From: Lineus longissimus
Taxonomy: Eukaryota; Nemertea; Pilidiophora; Heteronemertea; Lineidae
NCBI RefSeq assembly: GCF_910592395.1
Contig: NC_088315.1
Coordinates: 5,518,501 to 5,582,500, forward strand
Direction: 5' to 3'
DNA: 64,000 nucleotides
A program made the translations under genes and the position numbers. A model generated the notes under the pieces. That model did not search any database and was not told the DNA's origin. It worked only from the letters and a program-made list of their open reading frames with translations. This document shows positions 11,701 to 24,500 of the stretch, piece after piece. Every line of letters starts with the position of its first letter. The first letter of the stretch is position 1.

Positions 11701-14700
11701 GCAGTGTATAAGCAAACGTTGATCCTGTCTAGTTCTCTCACGCGATTGATTTTGATGACCGCAGTCTCGGCTCTTGTAACAAATCGTTTCCGTGCAAAAC
11801 CTACGAAGCATTCTATTGGTCCATTAAACGTAGTCACAAATTACTGGATGATCTTTTAGATCTTGGGGAATGAGGTGCATGTCCAACACATCATGGCGAA
11901 TTCAGTGATTGTTTTACACGCTTTTACGCGAATCATTTATTTTTTGTGCGCGCTAGCGTTGATTATTCAATGAAAATCGACAATGAAAGAATTCTTTCAA
12001 CGGAATGTAATAAACGATAAAAGAGCGCTTGCTAGCGCGGCGTTTTTCTTGAGAAAATTTTGTGAGATGTATGCAAAGTAGCCGTGGGAATGAAGACCAC
12101 GCTTCTCCTCTGACTCAGACGTTTGATAATCACTGTCAAAGTTTACTCGATGATGAATGTCCTAGAAGAAAAGTGTTCGCGGTGAATGATTGTGTTTTAA
12201 GGATTGATACCGAGCTCCTGGGTGGAGCAAATGCTAGCCAAAACCAAGACGACAGCCGAGGATTTAAGTGAAATGATTAACGTTCAGAAAAGGAGACACA
12301 GTGGTTTACATTGTAAAAAGAAATTTGTGTTGCATCCAAGGTGTTTTAGACGTATGGAATGTAGAACAGTTCCTATAAGAATAACTTGTAGGTCTTGTCA
12401 AACGACGAGGATGCGCTGTTAACGAAAGTAAGGTAAAGCGGGGAAGACCTGAAGGTCATCAGCTGATTGGATAAAGTGATGAAAGCCCAATTATCAACTT
12501 ACACTGAAACATTTTCGTTCTTGAAAATTGCTTGCCAACTGGACTACGCGTGTCTCATTGGGTTAATTTAATGCGTCCTTGCCTTTAATCAGTCCGTAAA
12601 TGCATTATCTCTAAATCTTTATTGACCAAATTATTTCACAGTAACCACGCTTGTGCGCAGTAACGTTACAACCGATGATGATAAAACGTGATATGCATTG
12701 GGAGTGCGGTTTTGATGAGATCGTCGAATGCTTGACGGAAGACAGGACTTGGGGTCGCGGTCCGGCATCTCCGTGCATTTTGGTAGTGCATGTACGATAC
12801 CGAATACCGAAATATGAGTAGCTTATATGTATAGTTTGGGAAGTCAAACCCTCATTTTAGAACCGTTCGCCTTTCTATTCAAAGACTTTCGTTAGATACA
12901 TCTGCCACACGATTTCGCAGCCATTTACCTTTGCTCCGTCTGCTCCCAGCTAGCTTTAGGCCCTGTCTTGCAGAAAGTTCGAGCAAATTCCTAAGCGCTT
13001 AGTCAATCGGCTACCAACGATAATAATGAATAACATCATTCTTAAGTTCGTCGGCTACTAATGAATGTTTTAGAAATACCATTTGGAAAGCTCTTTGTTA
13101 AGTATGTTTTATAGGTCTGAGACGAAACGCCTAATGGTAAGGCCAAAGGATTAATCGTACATTCTAGGCTAAACCGAATCAAAGTTTCATCTAAACTCGA
13201 TAGTCCTGAAAGGGAGTCGTTAGTCTCCGGTATCGAAGAAGGTGCCAGAACGATCAATAAAAAATCCTTTATTGATTAGCCACTTAACGTGTTCTATCAA
13301 CCTTAAAAAAGGACATTTCGGTATATTTGGGCTTCCTATAAATTCTGCACATTCAGAGACATCTATCAACTTGTGCTCAGTGTAAGTTCCTCGGAAGGGG
13401 AGATGGGACTTAAAACGTATAAGTCGTATATATACTGTTAATGAAGACCTGAAGGGCAAAACGCGCACATTCGATTACGTCAACTGACCAAAGGCATTGC
13501 ACGGACAATCACCAAAATATTACTTTGCTGGCATACTGCAACCAAATTTCATTCTATGGCAAACATGATTTTCAAACCTTGTCAAAAACATGAAGAGGTT
13601 GAAATTACTGTATCATAGAGCTTATTGGGGAAAAAACTGTCAAAAGTGGCTTCCAGTCGAAATTTAAATTTTGAACAAGACAGACCATCTGACAACAGCG
13701 TATGAAAAATTCAGCACATCATCTCATCAAAATATTGCAATAAGGTACTATTTTATGAATTTATTAAAATCTGTAGAAACTCTCCACTGAAACTAACCAA
13801 ACAAAAACAGAACTGAGAATAATTCTTCTGTTTTTCTGGAACTATTAGGATTCAAAGCAGATACTTGGTGCTTTGATAACCTTTTCAAGCTTATGAAATT
13901 TCCATTGCATGGGAGTTTCTCAAATTCCTCGGTTGATGTAGCCGAGCAGCTATATCAAGTTCCTTGACGCATTAGTTTGATGCAGGTGCATGTGCATGTG
14001 AGTATGTATTCATCATTAGGTATTTGTAATGATCACATTCACAAAATCACTTTACGGTTTGTCATATTCATGATATCAATCAGAAAGAGAGGTTATCCCA
14101 AGATGCCCAAATTTCCATACGAACACAATTACAATGTTCATTATGACAAAAGATGTATTTGTAACTAAACACCAAAGGTAATATTCTTTGAAATGATTAA
14201 AATGCAGTACGTGCACTCGTTTATGCAATCGGATATAACGTTGAATAAGCTATTTTTTGTTGTTTAGTGAAATTTACAAGGCTTGTTCCTGGGGGCTTGT
14301 TCAAGCTGCATCGCGTGTAATTAGAACATGCAGTACTCATTGAGAATCCCCCTCTCAAAAATCCGTTTGTAGTACCATGAACACTTTTTGCTCGATCCGC
14401 TATTCAAAGTCTCTCATGGTTTGAATTTCACTCCCCCTTCAGCTAAGTCTTTCATGTGCTATGCTTTCTTTACAGCAATTCTAGAACAAATGTAGGGAAA
14501 TTGAATACCGATGCTGGCTATCATAAAACTGTCCTTTCATATTTATGCAGTAGTGAAATGCAACACTTGCAGCAGAACCTGTACCTGGGAGTAGTAACGG
14601 GGGCATCTCAGTCGAAGTGTAGCTATAAATAGCCAATGTCTTTCTTTTCTGTACAAATATGAGTGTTGACATTGAAACTGTACTGGCTATAAACATTTGA

Positions 14701-17700
14701 CCTATAAATGACTTGTAAACCCTCCTTTCATTTTTATGTTCTCAGCTGGCCCTTACTTACATGTACAGCCTTAAAACGTTAGAAAGAAACAAATCAAGAA
14801 TTTATTGTTTCAGAGATATATCCCAGAGACCATTTTCTTCGAATGTTACTCAAATGTTACAGTTCCAAGATTTCTCCGGAAGTAATCTGATCATTCGTCA
14901 AGCAACTCGTGCTATTTACATATTGAGTTAATAGACACACGAATCGTTTTGGCAAAGAAACTTGGGGCATGAAAGCTAATCCAACCATGAAAATGTGCAA
15001 CATCGTTTCGACATGAACCTAATGAGGTTCACTCGACCTGAAAACGATACTGCAAGGTTGCATAATATCTTTCCTGGATAATTGATACAAATTAAAAGTA
15101 TCACGTCGTTTCTTCGTTTGCGATTTTTCTCGGGTGTTTGGGAAAAAGTGAGTTTGTTGTAGATGCTTGGGTGATTTTATGCGGAGCTACCAAGGGGGAT
15201 TTCTTATTGAGCTCGTACGGGTCTGTCGGGTTTGCTTAATCTAATAAATACAGACAAAAATAGTTAGGTGCTGAGCTAAAGACAAGAGAATGCTATATTG
15301 AAATGTGTTTTGCCCGAGATTCTGAAAAACTATTCAAGCCACTTTCTCAAAAGCTCAAAATCCTATATCTCCTGCACAAACTGCTAGTTTAGATTTTCTA
15401 CCACAAGGTTTATCACTAACGATTTTAATTTGCCAAACTTTTGTCATGCAACAATTAATCAACTTGAACGATTTATCTCCATTCGCTATTGAAACGTAAT
15501 CTAATCTGCCTTACCCCTGTAGCTTTGAGAAATATATGACTGTTCATTATTTGATCACTTAAACAATTTACAAAGGAACTTGATTCACCCCGGTGGCACC
15601 TCGTTATTCCAAGTCATGAGAATGTTCAGTCTTGGCCTGCTCAGTTAAGCCGCACTGTCTGACACATTGTTAGACCTATACACCTTTCCAGAAATGGGGC
15701 GCTGAGTGTCCGAAATAGTGATGTCATAAGGGCTAGGCCTTATGGTGGAGGGACAAAGGAGATAGTCATGGTTGACCAACACACTTGAATGCCTTTAATG
15801 ACGGACAAGGGGGAAAAAGTTAGTTCCAATGCAAGCCACCAATTTCGGGAAGCATGTATAATAGCTCGCAGCAGCTGACGAATCAACTTTGTTTCACTGA
15901 TTTTCAACTCACATTATTGAGGTTTTTACAATTGACATCCCTTAATTTTCTCTCTTCTAATTTCTGTTACCATGATTTTATAAATAATTGATTTAACCTT
16001 AAAACTTATATCCATGTTAGTGTGCTTTTAGGAGCAACATTATCGTTTGTCTAGCGTGGGATAAAATACCAGGAGGTGAGGTATCCTTTACTCTTTTAGA
16101 ATAAGGCTCCTTCAGCAAAATATCAAAACGATATCAAATGGGGATTTCAATTCAACACTGTTACCTTTTTAATGTGCTAAAACAATTAAATTTGCTCGTT
16201 ATCAAATCGGAATGAAAAATAAATGGATCTGATATTATTGGTTTTCAAATTCTAGATTGAAGCTGTTCAAAGAACAGTTGTATTACCCTTTCAAATGACG
16301 TCAGTAGGATTCGCCAGGGTGATGTTTAGCTCAAGGATGTAACAGGGAATATTTCTCCACAAAGCTTACGCTTGGTTGAATAAAAATCATAAAACACACT
16401 GTATCATACGCTCTGTTTCAATAATAGATCAATAGCTCAAAGCGAAAAAGGGTATCGCTTTCCCAGTTTTTACAAAATTGATCCAAGCAAAACAAAGGAA
16501 GGGGAAAAAGTAGAGTACTCTCGCATTGAATATGATTCAAATATAGGCAAAAACCCGTGTATTATCTGCCGCAGGTTTTATAATCGAACATTTTATTTGT
16601 ATTTTAAATTTTCGTATTTTGAACAGTTCTTCGTTTGTGCGAGAGCATATTTTTAAGTAATGTGTTTTTGAAACAAAGGTTTCGACAACGTGTTAATTCT
16701 TTATGCTAATAATTTTGACATTCATCCAATTCTATGATGAAACCCCGAAACAATATCTCGAAACATAGATGAAATTTGAAAATAATAGACGCCACTGACG
16801 AGGATTTTGAATGCTGGTAATCCTCTAATAAATCCATCGTAGCAGGTTTTAGTACCCCATGCCTGCAGAAGTTGACCATGCGAGCAGCAGTTGGTTCCCA
16901 GACAGTCCAGAACATTTTGGACTCTCCAGCCAATGAATTGGACAAGGTCTTGAAATATCGAGAGGCCGCATATATTGAAAACAACTGGTGCCACGATGAT
17001 TCCATATGAGTACAAGGTTGACAAAGTCTTTCAATCCAAACACGAGCGCAAAAAGAGACACCTTTTTGTCACATAAGTACTTCTTCGTGACCTTTAGAAA
17101 ATGATAATGGCAAATTGATGATAGTATATAGTGTACATCATATCCTCTTACACACTTTTGAGTAATGAACGCACTTTTATTGGCAGACTAATAGATCGAC
17201 GACGCCGGCACAGACACACGTGCTTTTTTGACGACATTCTGGATTTTTTTAATACATGTACGAACTACAGGAAAAATAGAGGAACAAATAGTTCATCTGG
17301 AGCCTGCGGCTGTGGTCTAGGCAGAGAGAGCTTTTTTAGATATCATTAAGTATAGACCTCGGTACACCCTCAGCCAGTGTTACACTGTGTGTACAGTACA
17401 TGCCTCTCGTTGAATTCATACAATGAACTGGAAATCTTTAAAGCCGTTGGACTTTTTTGAACGAGCCTAAACTCTTTGTAGTTTGGAAGAGGTATACTTT
17501 TAAGATTTTTTTTCAAGTCAAAGATACCTGTTCGTCGTGGAATACTTCCTTGCCTCTAGAACCCAGCCTGTGTTATCACGAGACTCCGGATCCTGTACAA
17601 TGTACACTTTCACTAAAAGTAAGGTTAAGCTTATTTTGTTGTTGGAGAACATAACTTTCATGATGGCAGTAGTTTACAGTGATTACACATGATCATTAGA

Positions 17701-18200
17701 ACAATATTTCAGTATCTTGTAATAACGATATTTTTCTTACTATACCGTACGTACATGTACATACATTAAACCAAGACAGAAAAACTTAAATCTTTTTGAA
17801 AAGTGAATCATCACCGCACATGCATGCTGTGAAATAACTAAGTCATCGGCTGTGCTGTGGTTTACATGTACATGTACATCGGGCAGAATCTCAGAGATAG
17901 TATCTTGCCAATGACAATACATGCATTATAATATGTTAGAGAGGTCCTGCAAAAATATTGAGTGTTATAGTTTGGTGTGTGTCATCTTCGACATTTTACC
18001 CCATCGTAGAAATCCCTACCATTGCGGAAAAACCCTGACCTGTCGCATCATTCAGCGCAAGGTGTTTGATTGCATGCATGGTCGATGGGGATTGCGTGCC
18101 AACGCGAAAGTAATCAAACAATGCCCAAGAGACTTGGAGCCCTAAAAAGATGTTGGAGGCGGTGATGAGTGCAGGTACATGTACTACGACAGGCACAATA
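8765..18200. other. Long stretch without a supported gene
   Basis: Short frames occur on both strands, but none has paired splice sites with protein-like content. At 16706-17061 three frames of the minus strand are open at once, which argues against any being selected for coding. Simple-sequence content is limited to the G-rich tract at 10594-10618. Confidence 0.55.
10594..10618 (+). repeat. G-tract with quadruplex potential
   Basis: Runs of five, four and thirteen G separated by one T and by TC. The thirteen-base run can supply two blocks of G, giving four G-tracts with short loops, enough in principle for an intramolecular G-quadruplex. It lies in non-coding DNA. Confidence 0.85.
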
Positions 18201-18448
18201 TTACCGGCAATCACAAGGTATTGGAATTTTCAGGGACATCTGTTTCTTGCCAAGGAATGTTTTGTTTTCATCACGACCGTAGTCATGGTAGCGTCTGGTG
18301 TTTGGACAGCAATGTTTTCGGTAACTGAGTAAGCTGTTCCACAAGAAACAAGATGAAGAATCGCAACATCGTCTTGTGTGTCTACAATGTTCAAAGTTAC
18401 TCCACTTTTCAAAGTCAGCCCATATGTGAGGGTACATGTATCCCATAT
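18201..18448 (-). CDS. Candidate terminal exon of a cysteine-rich secreted protein
   Basis: A strong acceptor (TTTTCCTCCTCTGCTAG) is followed, in phase 1, by 81 open codons ending in a stop. The translation has eight cysteines at residues 21, 27, 28, 33, 46, 47, 78 and 80, spaced C-x5-CC-x4-C-x12-CC-x30-C-x-C, and ends LKIPIPCDCR. An even cysteine count and a final C-x-C are seen in extracellular cystine-knot factors, and a hydrophobic-Pro-Cys-x-Cys end occurs in Spaetzle- and IL-17-type cytokines; that likeness is inference only, and the central C-x-G-x-C of classical cystine knots is absent. A competing frame (phase 0) is also open for most of the exon. No signal-peptide exon was found. Confidence 0.22.
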
Positions 18449-20044
18449 CTAGCAGAGGAGGAAAATATATTCTGTCAGGGACACGCCATATCATATCCTA
18501 GGGGTGCGTCACATTCTCTCCGGGTGTTACAAAAATTCAGATTCCAGTTCGCGCAGAATTCATTGATTATTGGAAAATAGCGGTTCGCTATTGTTTTAAT
18601 TTTTAATTCATTACACTAAACCTGGATCCATGAAATATAAATTCGCGGATTGCGGTAGGGATTGTTCTCGATGCCATGTCGACGCTACGTGACCATCTGG
18701 AGTCTTCTTAAAACAATATTCATCCCTCACAAAAGGGCATCAAGTTGTGATATGTGAAGGATGCTTACACCACAAACAAAATCAGTCCCTTTAATTGATG
18801 ATTGTACATTTGCAGTGCGGATATAAAATTTGGAAAATTTCTTCCGACTTCTGCCGACCGTGGTGTGATTTCAAGGCATCAAGGGAGTACAATGTATTTG
18901 GTATCAATCAAATATTTACACATGTTGACAATATAATGTCAATATTGGCAAATCATTATCCGAGGTTTGATTTTTGATCGATGTTCAATGTTGACACCCT
19001 AGGGTATTTATCTTTAGAATGTGTAAATTGAACTATATCATTTCTCTCAAGCAACATATTTATTCTGTGGCATTTCAATAATACTTTATCACATTTCGTA
19101 TTAAAGTGTCGTGTTTAAAAATTAAAAATTCATCGGGTGTAAGGTTTCGCGCGTGGGATCTCCGTTCTATAAGGTTGCTGCTTCAAAGGGGTAAAAGCGA
19201 GCGCGAAGGTTTCATTACGGTGTTACGGTTCATGTGTCAAACTCAGATTTCGTCTGAGATATGCAATGCTCTAAACTATTTCAGCAGATTGGTTAAGATG
19301 ATATAAGAACACCTCTTGCTCTCTCAGAGGAAATTGATAAATACTCCAGTTTTACCGTTGTACATGTAAGACCATTTTTGAATGTACACGTATTCAAGAA
19401 ACGGGTGAAATATTGCATACGATCGTTCGATCCCATTCAAAATGGATAGATAGTGGGTCGGCGACACCAAATTGTTTTAAGGTCCTGACTTCATGTTCCG
19501 GTTTGCTCTTTCAGTTGCTTTCATGGTAACTAATGGAGTGGTCTTAGACCGATGAAACTGAGCAAAGGAGCAAATGTATTTCTTTTAAAACTGTAATTAA
19601 GTAATGAAAGTTCGTGTTAAGCTGTGAATTCGATTATACAAAAAGGGTCTTATCTCCTGAGTGTCCAATTCGCTTGATTCAAAACAGAACTGCTTTTTCA
19701 TGTCCTTAACTTCTCTCACCTTTGTACCGTCTTGAAACTTCTTGCGACATGAAGCCCTTCTTAGTAGTACTACATCGAGAATTTCCATCACGGTCTCTCA
19801 TTAAGTTTCAATCCTCGCAAGGCTTTATAGGGTGATAGTCCAGACACGCAAGGGAATAAGAAAAATTGACTTTAACAGCTGTCTGTAAATGAATTCCCGA
19901 GATCAGGGAATTAGGCGAGTTCTATTCTCATGAGTTGATCACGTGCGCTTCGTACCATCCGGGCTCATCCATAATTATCAAAAAAAGATCTCTAAAAAAG
20001 TGTAGGTACATTCACAGGAGAGGCCGAAAGTCCAGGATAGGTAG
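18449..20044. other. No recognisable gene
   Basis: Nothing in this interval could be supported on either strand beyond short random-looking frames. Confidence 0.55.
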
Positions 20045-20164
20045 TTTTCGCAAATCCCCGAAACGCCACGCAACGCGAACGCTTATCCCATTGTTCAAGC
20101 TCCTGATAACGATGTCGAACAATGGGACAGGCGTTCACGTTGGCGTTTCGGGGATTTGCAAAAA
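20045..20164. repeat. Long imperfect inverted repeat (snap-back element)
   Basis: The left arm 20045-20096 and right arm 20117-20164 are reverse complements with a few mismatches and a three-base gap. Both contain GCAAATCCCCGAAACGCCA and CCCATTGTTC. The loop is 20 bases. Arms of about 50 bases and GC content above the flanks suggest a foldback-type MITE or an inverted duplication. The 118-codon plus-strand frame through it is a by-product. Confidence 0.9.
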
Positions 20165-20606
20165 CTCACTCAATTTACCAAATACCTGCACCGGCGGATT
20201 TTTTTTCGGAGCGGAAAATGCTCCGGTGGCCTTAGCAGCACAAGCAAGAAGCATAACATACAATGTAGATCTAAGTAATCAATTCAAATAAGCATAGCAG
20301 CATTTCTCTTGGTATGAGGATGTCGCGACTTCTACCTTGCACCTTTGGCTTCACTCTGATAAGAGGATAACACCCACAAGACTGAACTCCTAAGAAATTG
20401 ATCTAGAACATGTTAAACACCTTCTTTAAGGTGAAGAAGTTTTTCTCCCCGGGGGTGATACAAGACAAAATGTAATAGAATATCTGGGTACTTAGGCTAC
20501 AGAATTATAGGTAAAGTTCATGTCATCACTAACAATGTAACTAGTCTCTTGTGGTGCCCTAACGATTCCCCGTGGCCATAGTTTCAATATCATAACACAA
20601 TAGGGT

Positions 20607-20737
20607 GTCTTGTATCAAAAAATAACAAAACAAAATGTGCGCTTATGAACCTCGATCAAAATTAGCGTTAATGTCAGAAGAGGTTAAGGGGGTCTTGTAT
20701 CAAAAACAGAACAAAAAGCACCCTTATGAATCTAGAT
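20607..20737 (+). repeat. Diverged direct repeat, 85-base spacing
   Basis: Copies at 20607-20656 and 20692-20737 share GTCTTGTATCAAAAA, an AACAAAA run and CTTATGAAyCTmGAT, with small indels. It is a tandem duplication of roughly 85 bases whose conserved part is about 50 bases. Confidence 0.8.
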
Positions 20738-21368
20738 AATGACTTAGTTGATTTTTTTTCTTACAGGAATGCAGCTGTAGCCTACTTTTAGGTTGGATAT
20801 TCTGGCGAGATAACAAGCCAAACAGAATGTGAATGGTGCAGAGAGAAAAGACTGAAATGACGCAGGTTGCGATAAATAGTCACTTTTCAACAAATAAACC
20901 ACACTCTTGACGATATACACAAATGAAACTACCCTATCTATCATTGCCCTTCAAACTTCGAACAAAGGTGCAGAGAGTCGAGTAGATCCATCATTTGCCA
21001 ACACTGATAAGAGTCACAGCGTCAAGCCGTAAGGGCGCTGGAAAGATCCGATCATGCAGCCTTTCGCTAACCTTTTATGCTTTTCATGATAGATCACCAG
21101 TCTGTCGCATTTTTCAATATGTATGTTTTGTGTTTTGCTCTCCAACCTTGTCACTGTTGGTGTGGAAAAGGGACTGCTAAGATAACATTGCATTGTTGTT
21201 CGAGCTCTTCATACCCGGCGATGTGATCATTCGTTGTTTTAAGCAATCTTGACACAAGGCAACCATACTGCTGTAAATACGCATGAAAAACAGCAAAAAC
21301 CTACTACATTTGATGTATTAAAATAATCTTTCTTCACAGTAATACTCGAAGTGGAACGATACAATGCG

Positions 21369-21576
21369 GTTAGATCCATTGGTCAAGAGCAAGGATAGAA
21401 TTAGTTGTGGCCCAACAAGTTCAATTGGTTACGGTAAGTATTGGTGATAACATCACCAGAGCTAGTAAAAATCTTCTCCTATGTGCGTTGGATCTATTCA
21501 AGAGTCGGATGGACCAGTTCTGACCCGACAGGTTCAATGGGAATACGATAAGTATTGGCGATAACATCAACGGAGC
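21369..21576 (+). repeat. Diverged tandem duplication, about 118-base period
   Basis: Copies at 21369-21462 and 21487-21576 align along their whole length (shared blocks GTTCAATkGG, TAAGTATTGG and GATAACATCAmC). They differ by scattered substitutions and short indels. The first copy contains a donor-like GGTAAGTATT; in the second the G before TAAGT is an A, so a splice role is unlikely. Confidence 0.8.
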
Positions 21577-24500
21577 ATGTCTTATTGGTCGTCTGGTTCT
21601 CTAATCTCACTAGCCAAGTTTCGACGACACTTCTGCATCCTTATTTTATTCAAGAAGTACATGTATCTTTTATCAAGACATAAATTGATACAGAGTGTAT
21701 AGAATATGGCCCTTGGGCTTTTTAGTGCTGATATGCTTGTTGTTCGTGTATAAACCTCGGCAACGAATCCCGCAATGCATCACCTTTGTACGGACATGAA
21801 CCAGATAAAGGACAAAGTGTGAAGCACGAAGCATGTTGCGGTTAGTTAATGTACTGTTATTTTTATGGACGCATGCCATATTTGAAGAAAATACTTCATG
21901 TAATTATTTGGCCTCTTATGAACGTTGTCACTAAATAGGAGTAGACTATTGACAGCCTTGTTCGATTTCTGCTGATATAATACAATGTAGATGATATTAT
22001 GATTCCGCCAATGTAGATTGTACAGTGCTGATTGAGACGAATTTTAAATGATTAAAAAGTAAGTTTGTAAAAGATCGTCAGTTACGCACGTGCAATAACG
22101 TCACACGTTGATTCATATAGCACTTTAGAGATAACCCGCCAACTTTTTAAAACCTCAAGTCGAAGTGCCCAATGACGCGCAGTAACGGAATCTTGCGTCT
22201 TTAACGAGAAATGTGTCTTTAAGTCTAAAACAACAAGTCAAAAACAAACTTGATAGAAAGCGACATGTGGTATTCCTAAAAACGACAACCGTAGATTAGA
22301 AAACAAACTTGTCAAGGAATATTATACCATAATTTCAATATGCCGAAAAGAACGTTTAGGCTTATAGAAATTTTGATTGGAATTTCTCTTGCTCATCGTA
22401 TTGGATTCACTGAGCGGAACTATACGTCAATGTAAGAGCAACGCTAATAGGGTTTAGATTAATTTCCATCAATAAGGAACAAGACAGTTAACTTCGTTAC
22501 ACGACGGCATCCGAAATGAACCGAGTTTGAAACATAGCATCGATGCTACACACGGACATGGTAGCTCCAAAAGGATGTTTGCGGGTAACTTTTAGTCTTT
22601 TATCGGGTATGCCAACATCGAGTTATTATCGAATTCCTAATGTTCCGTTAAGTTGTGGTTATGGAGGAATATTGGCATTTTTATGATACGATGAACAGGT
22701 AGCTCTTGTATTATCTCTTTGGAAGAATATGACGACCTCGACACGTAATTTGTATTTGCGTATCAGTTAAAAGATTAAAGCGAAACATGCCGATAATGAC
22801 GTTACTTTAAAACAATGTAAACCCCCATTATGTTACCCAGGTTTATATGGTGTTTAAGTGGGCAGGTGAACTTCTTTTGGCCTGTTCCAGAATAACACAG
22901 CCATCAAGGAACAATAAAAAGGAAGGGTGTCGAAACCTTACAAACACACTACAATTTCCTTTCGATTTAGTCATCGCACGTGCTAACTGCTGTAATTAAA
23001 AAGGTTCAGCGCATCTGCGTACTGGTCCAGCCTTGAGGGTTCCGTTGAAAGGAATTAGATATTGAAGAAGTGAAATGTAACGTGTTTCAAAGAAGTTAGA
23101 TCTTTAACTGATAGGTTTGTAAGTTTGTAAGTTAATGTCGAGAGTTATCAAGTTGTCTAACTGATGAAGTAATGTCTCCCTAGTTTTACTTGAATTTATA
23201 TGCTTGAGAAGGCTTTCATGCACCTGGTTAAACTAAACACTTCTTCTGTCTGTTGAGAAAGGTAAAACTTTTTAAGATAGAAAAATAAAAAGCAGAACAC
23301 ACGTAAAAAAACCCCCCAGAATAGATGTATAATCATTAGTATTACATGCCTATGTAATGTACATGTAACAAGCGAAATGATAAAAAAACGTAGGTTTGCT
23401 TTGAACTAATTGTTCCATCTACCTAGGGAAGAGTTCATCTCTCGCTATAATAATGACAGCATCAAAACAATTCAGATCCAGTTAGTATGTCTGATTCACT
23501 TTTAAACCAGAACAAAAAACCCAATCGGTTGATTAAATGAAACACCTCTAGGTATGTAACCGAACGATAACTCGGCGAAGGATAAGGGAAGGATATCGGG
23601 AAGAAAAAAAATCTTTAAGCAGTGGGAAAGGGATAAGTATCTTGAAGCTTACGATAGGAACAACCTGATCTCCCAGGGAAAGAAGTATTTTTGTAGTTGA
23701 AAATGCTAACTCTTAAAGAGGTACTTGTATGTATACAAATAAGGGCTGTTGGAGAGGAGAAGTCATTGTGGCAAGACCGATGTTCGAAAATAAGCTCAGC
23801 GCCTCCGCCATTGTCAGCAATTACCTCTGATGGGTCGAGGCTTCGACTGTCGGTCGTGTTTACTTCTTTATTTGAAAAGGAGAGCAACTCTCTCTCAACA
23901 GCATATTAGGTTACCTCCTGGGCCACCTGATATCTCCTATAGCATCATATTACAATATTACGCCCAATATCGTTAACAGAGCCAACAATATCCTATGTAG
24001 ACGGTCAGCTCTCAACTGTATATTTCTAACGCTTAGAACTTTACTCGGGGCAAATTCTTACCTTCTATGAAGACGTATTGACGCATTTCTAATTAATTAG
24101 AATGTAAACGACGCTGTGCCCTCTGAAAGGATGTAATAAGCCACATGTAGTTGGAGTATTCAAACTAGGCTACATTCTCCATGATGTATTCTAGTCTTTA
24201 TGGTCGCTGGACTACGAATTTCCAGGGTTTCATCTTCTCCCCTATCGGGTGCCACAGTACGGATTATGCATGCCAGCGTGTCCGGTTATTCTTGTAGACA
24301 TTAGTTTTTTTACAAAATCACCCTAAAATCGGGAACTAGTTCCAGACCAACGCTAAGATAATTATCGAGATATTCACTTTTTAACAAACCGTACGAATGC
24401 CGCCGTCCAAGGCTAAGAACGTTAAAGAAATACGACAAAGTAAACAAAGTGGTGCTCTTATTTCTAAGACACACTCTTAATAGCATCCTGCCGCCTTCTT

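Noticed and set aside
16706-17061. Three overlapping minus ORFs of 70-100 codons
   Set aside because: All three frames are open at once, no acceptor-donor pair fits, and no domain is seen.
19935-20291. 118-codon plus ORF
   Set aside because: Runs through both arms of the inverted repeat; explained by that structure.
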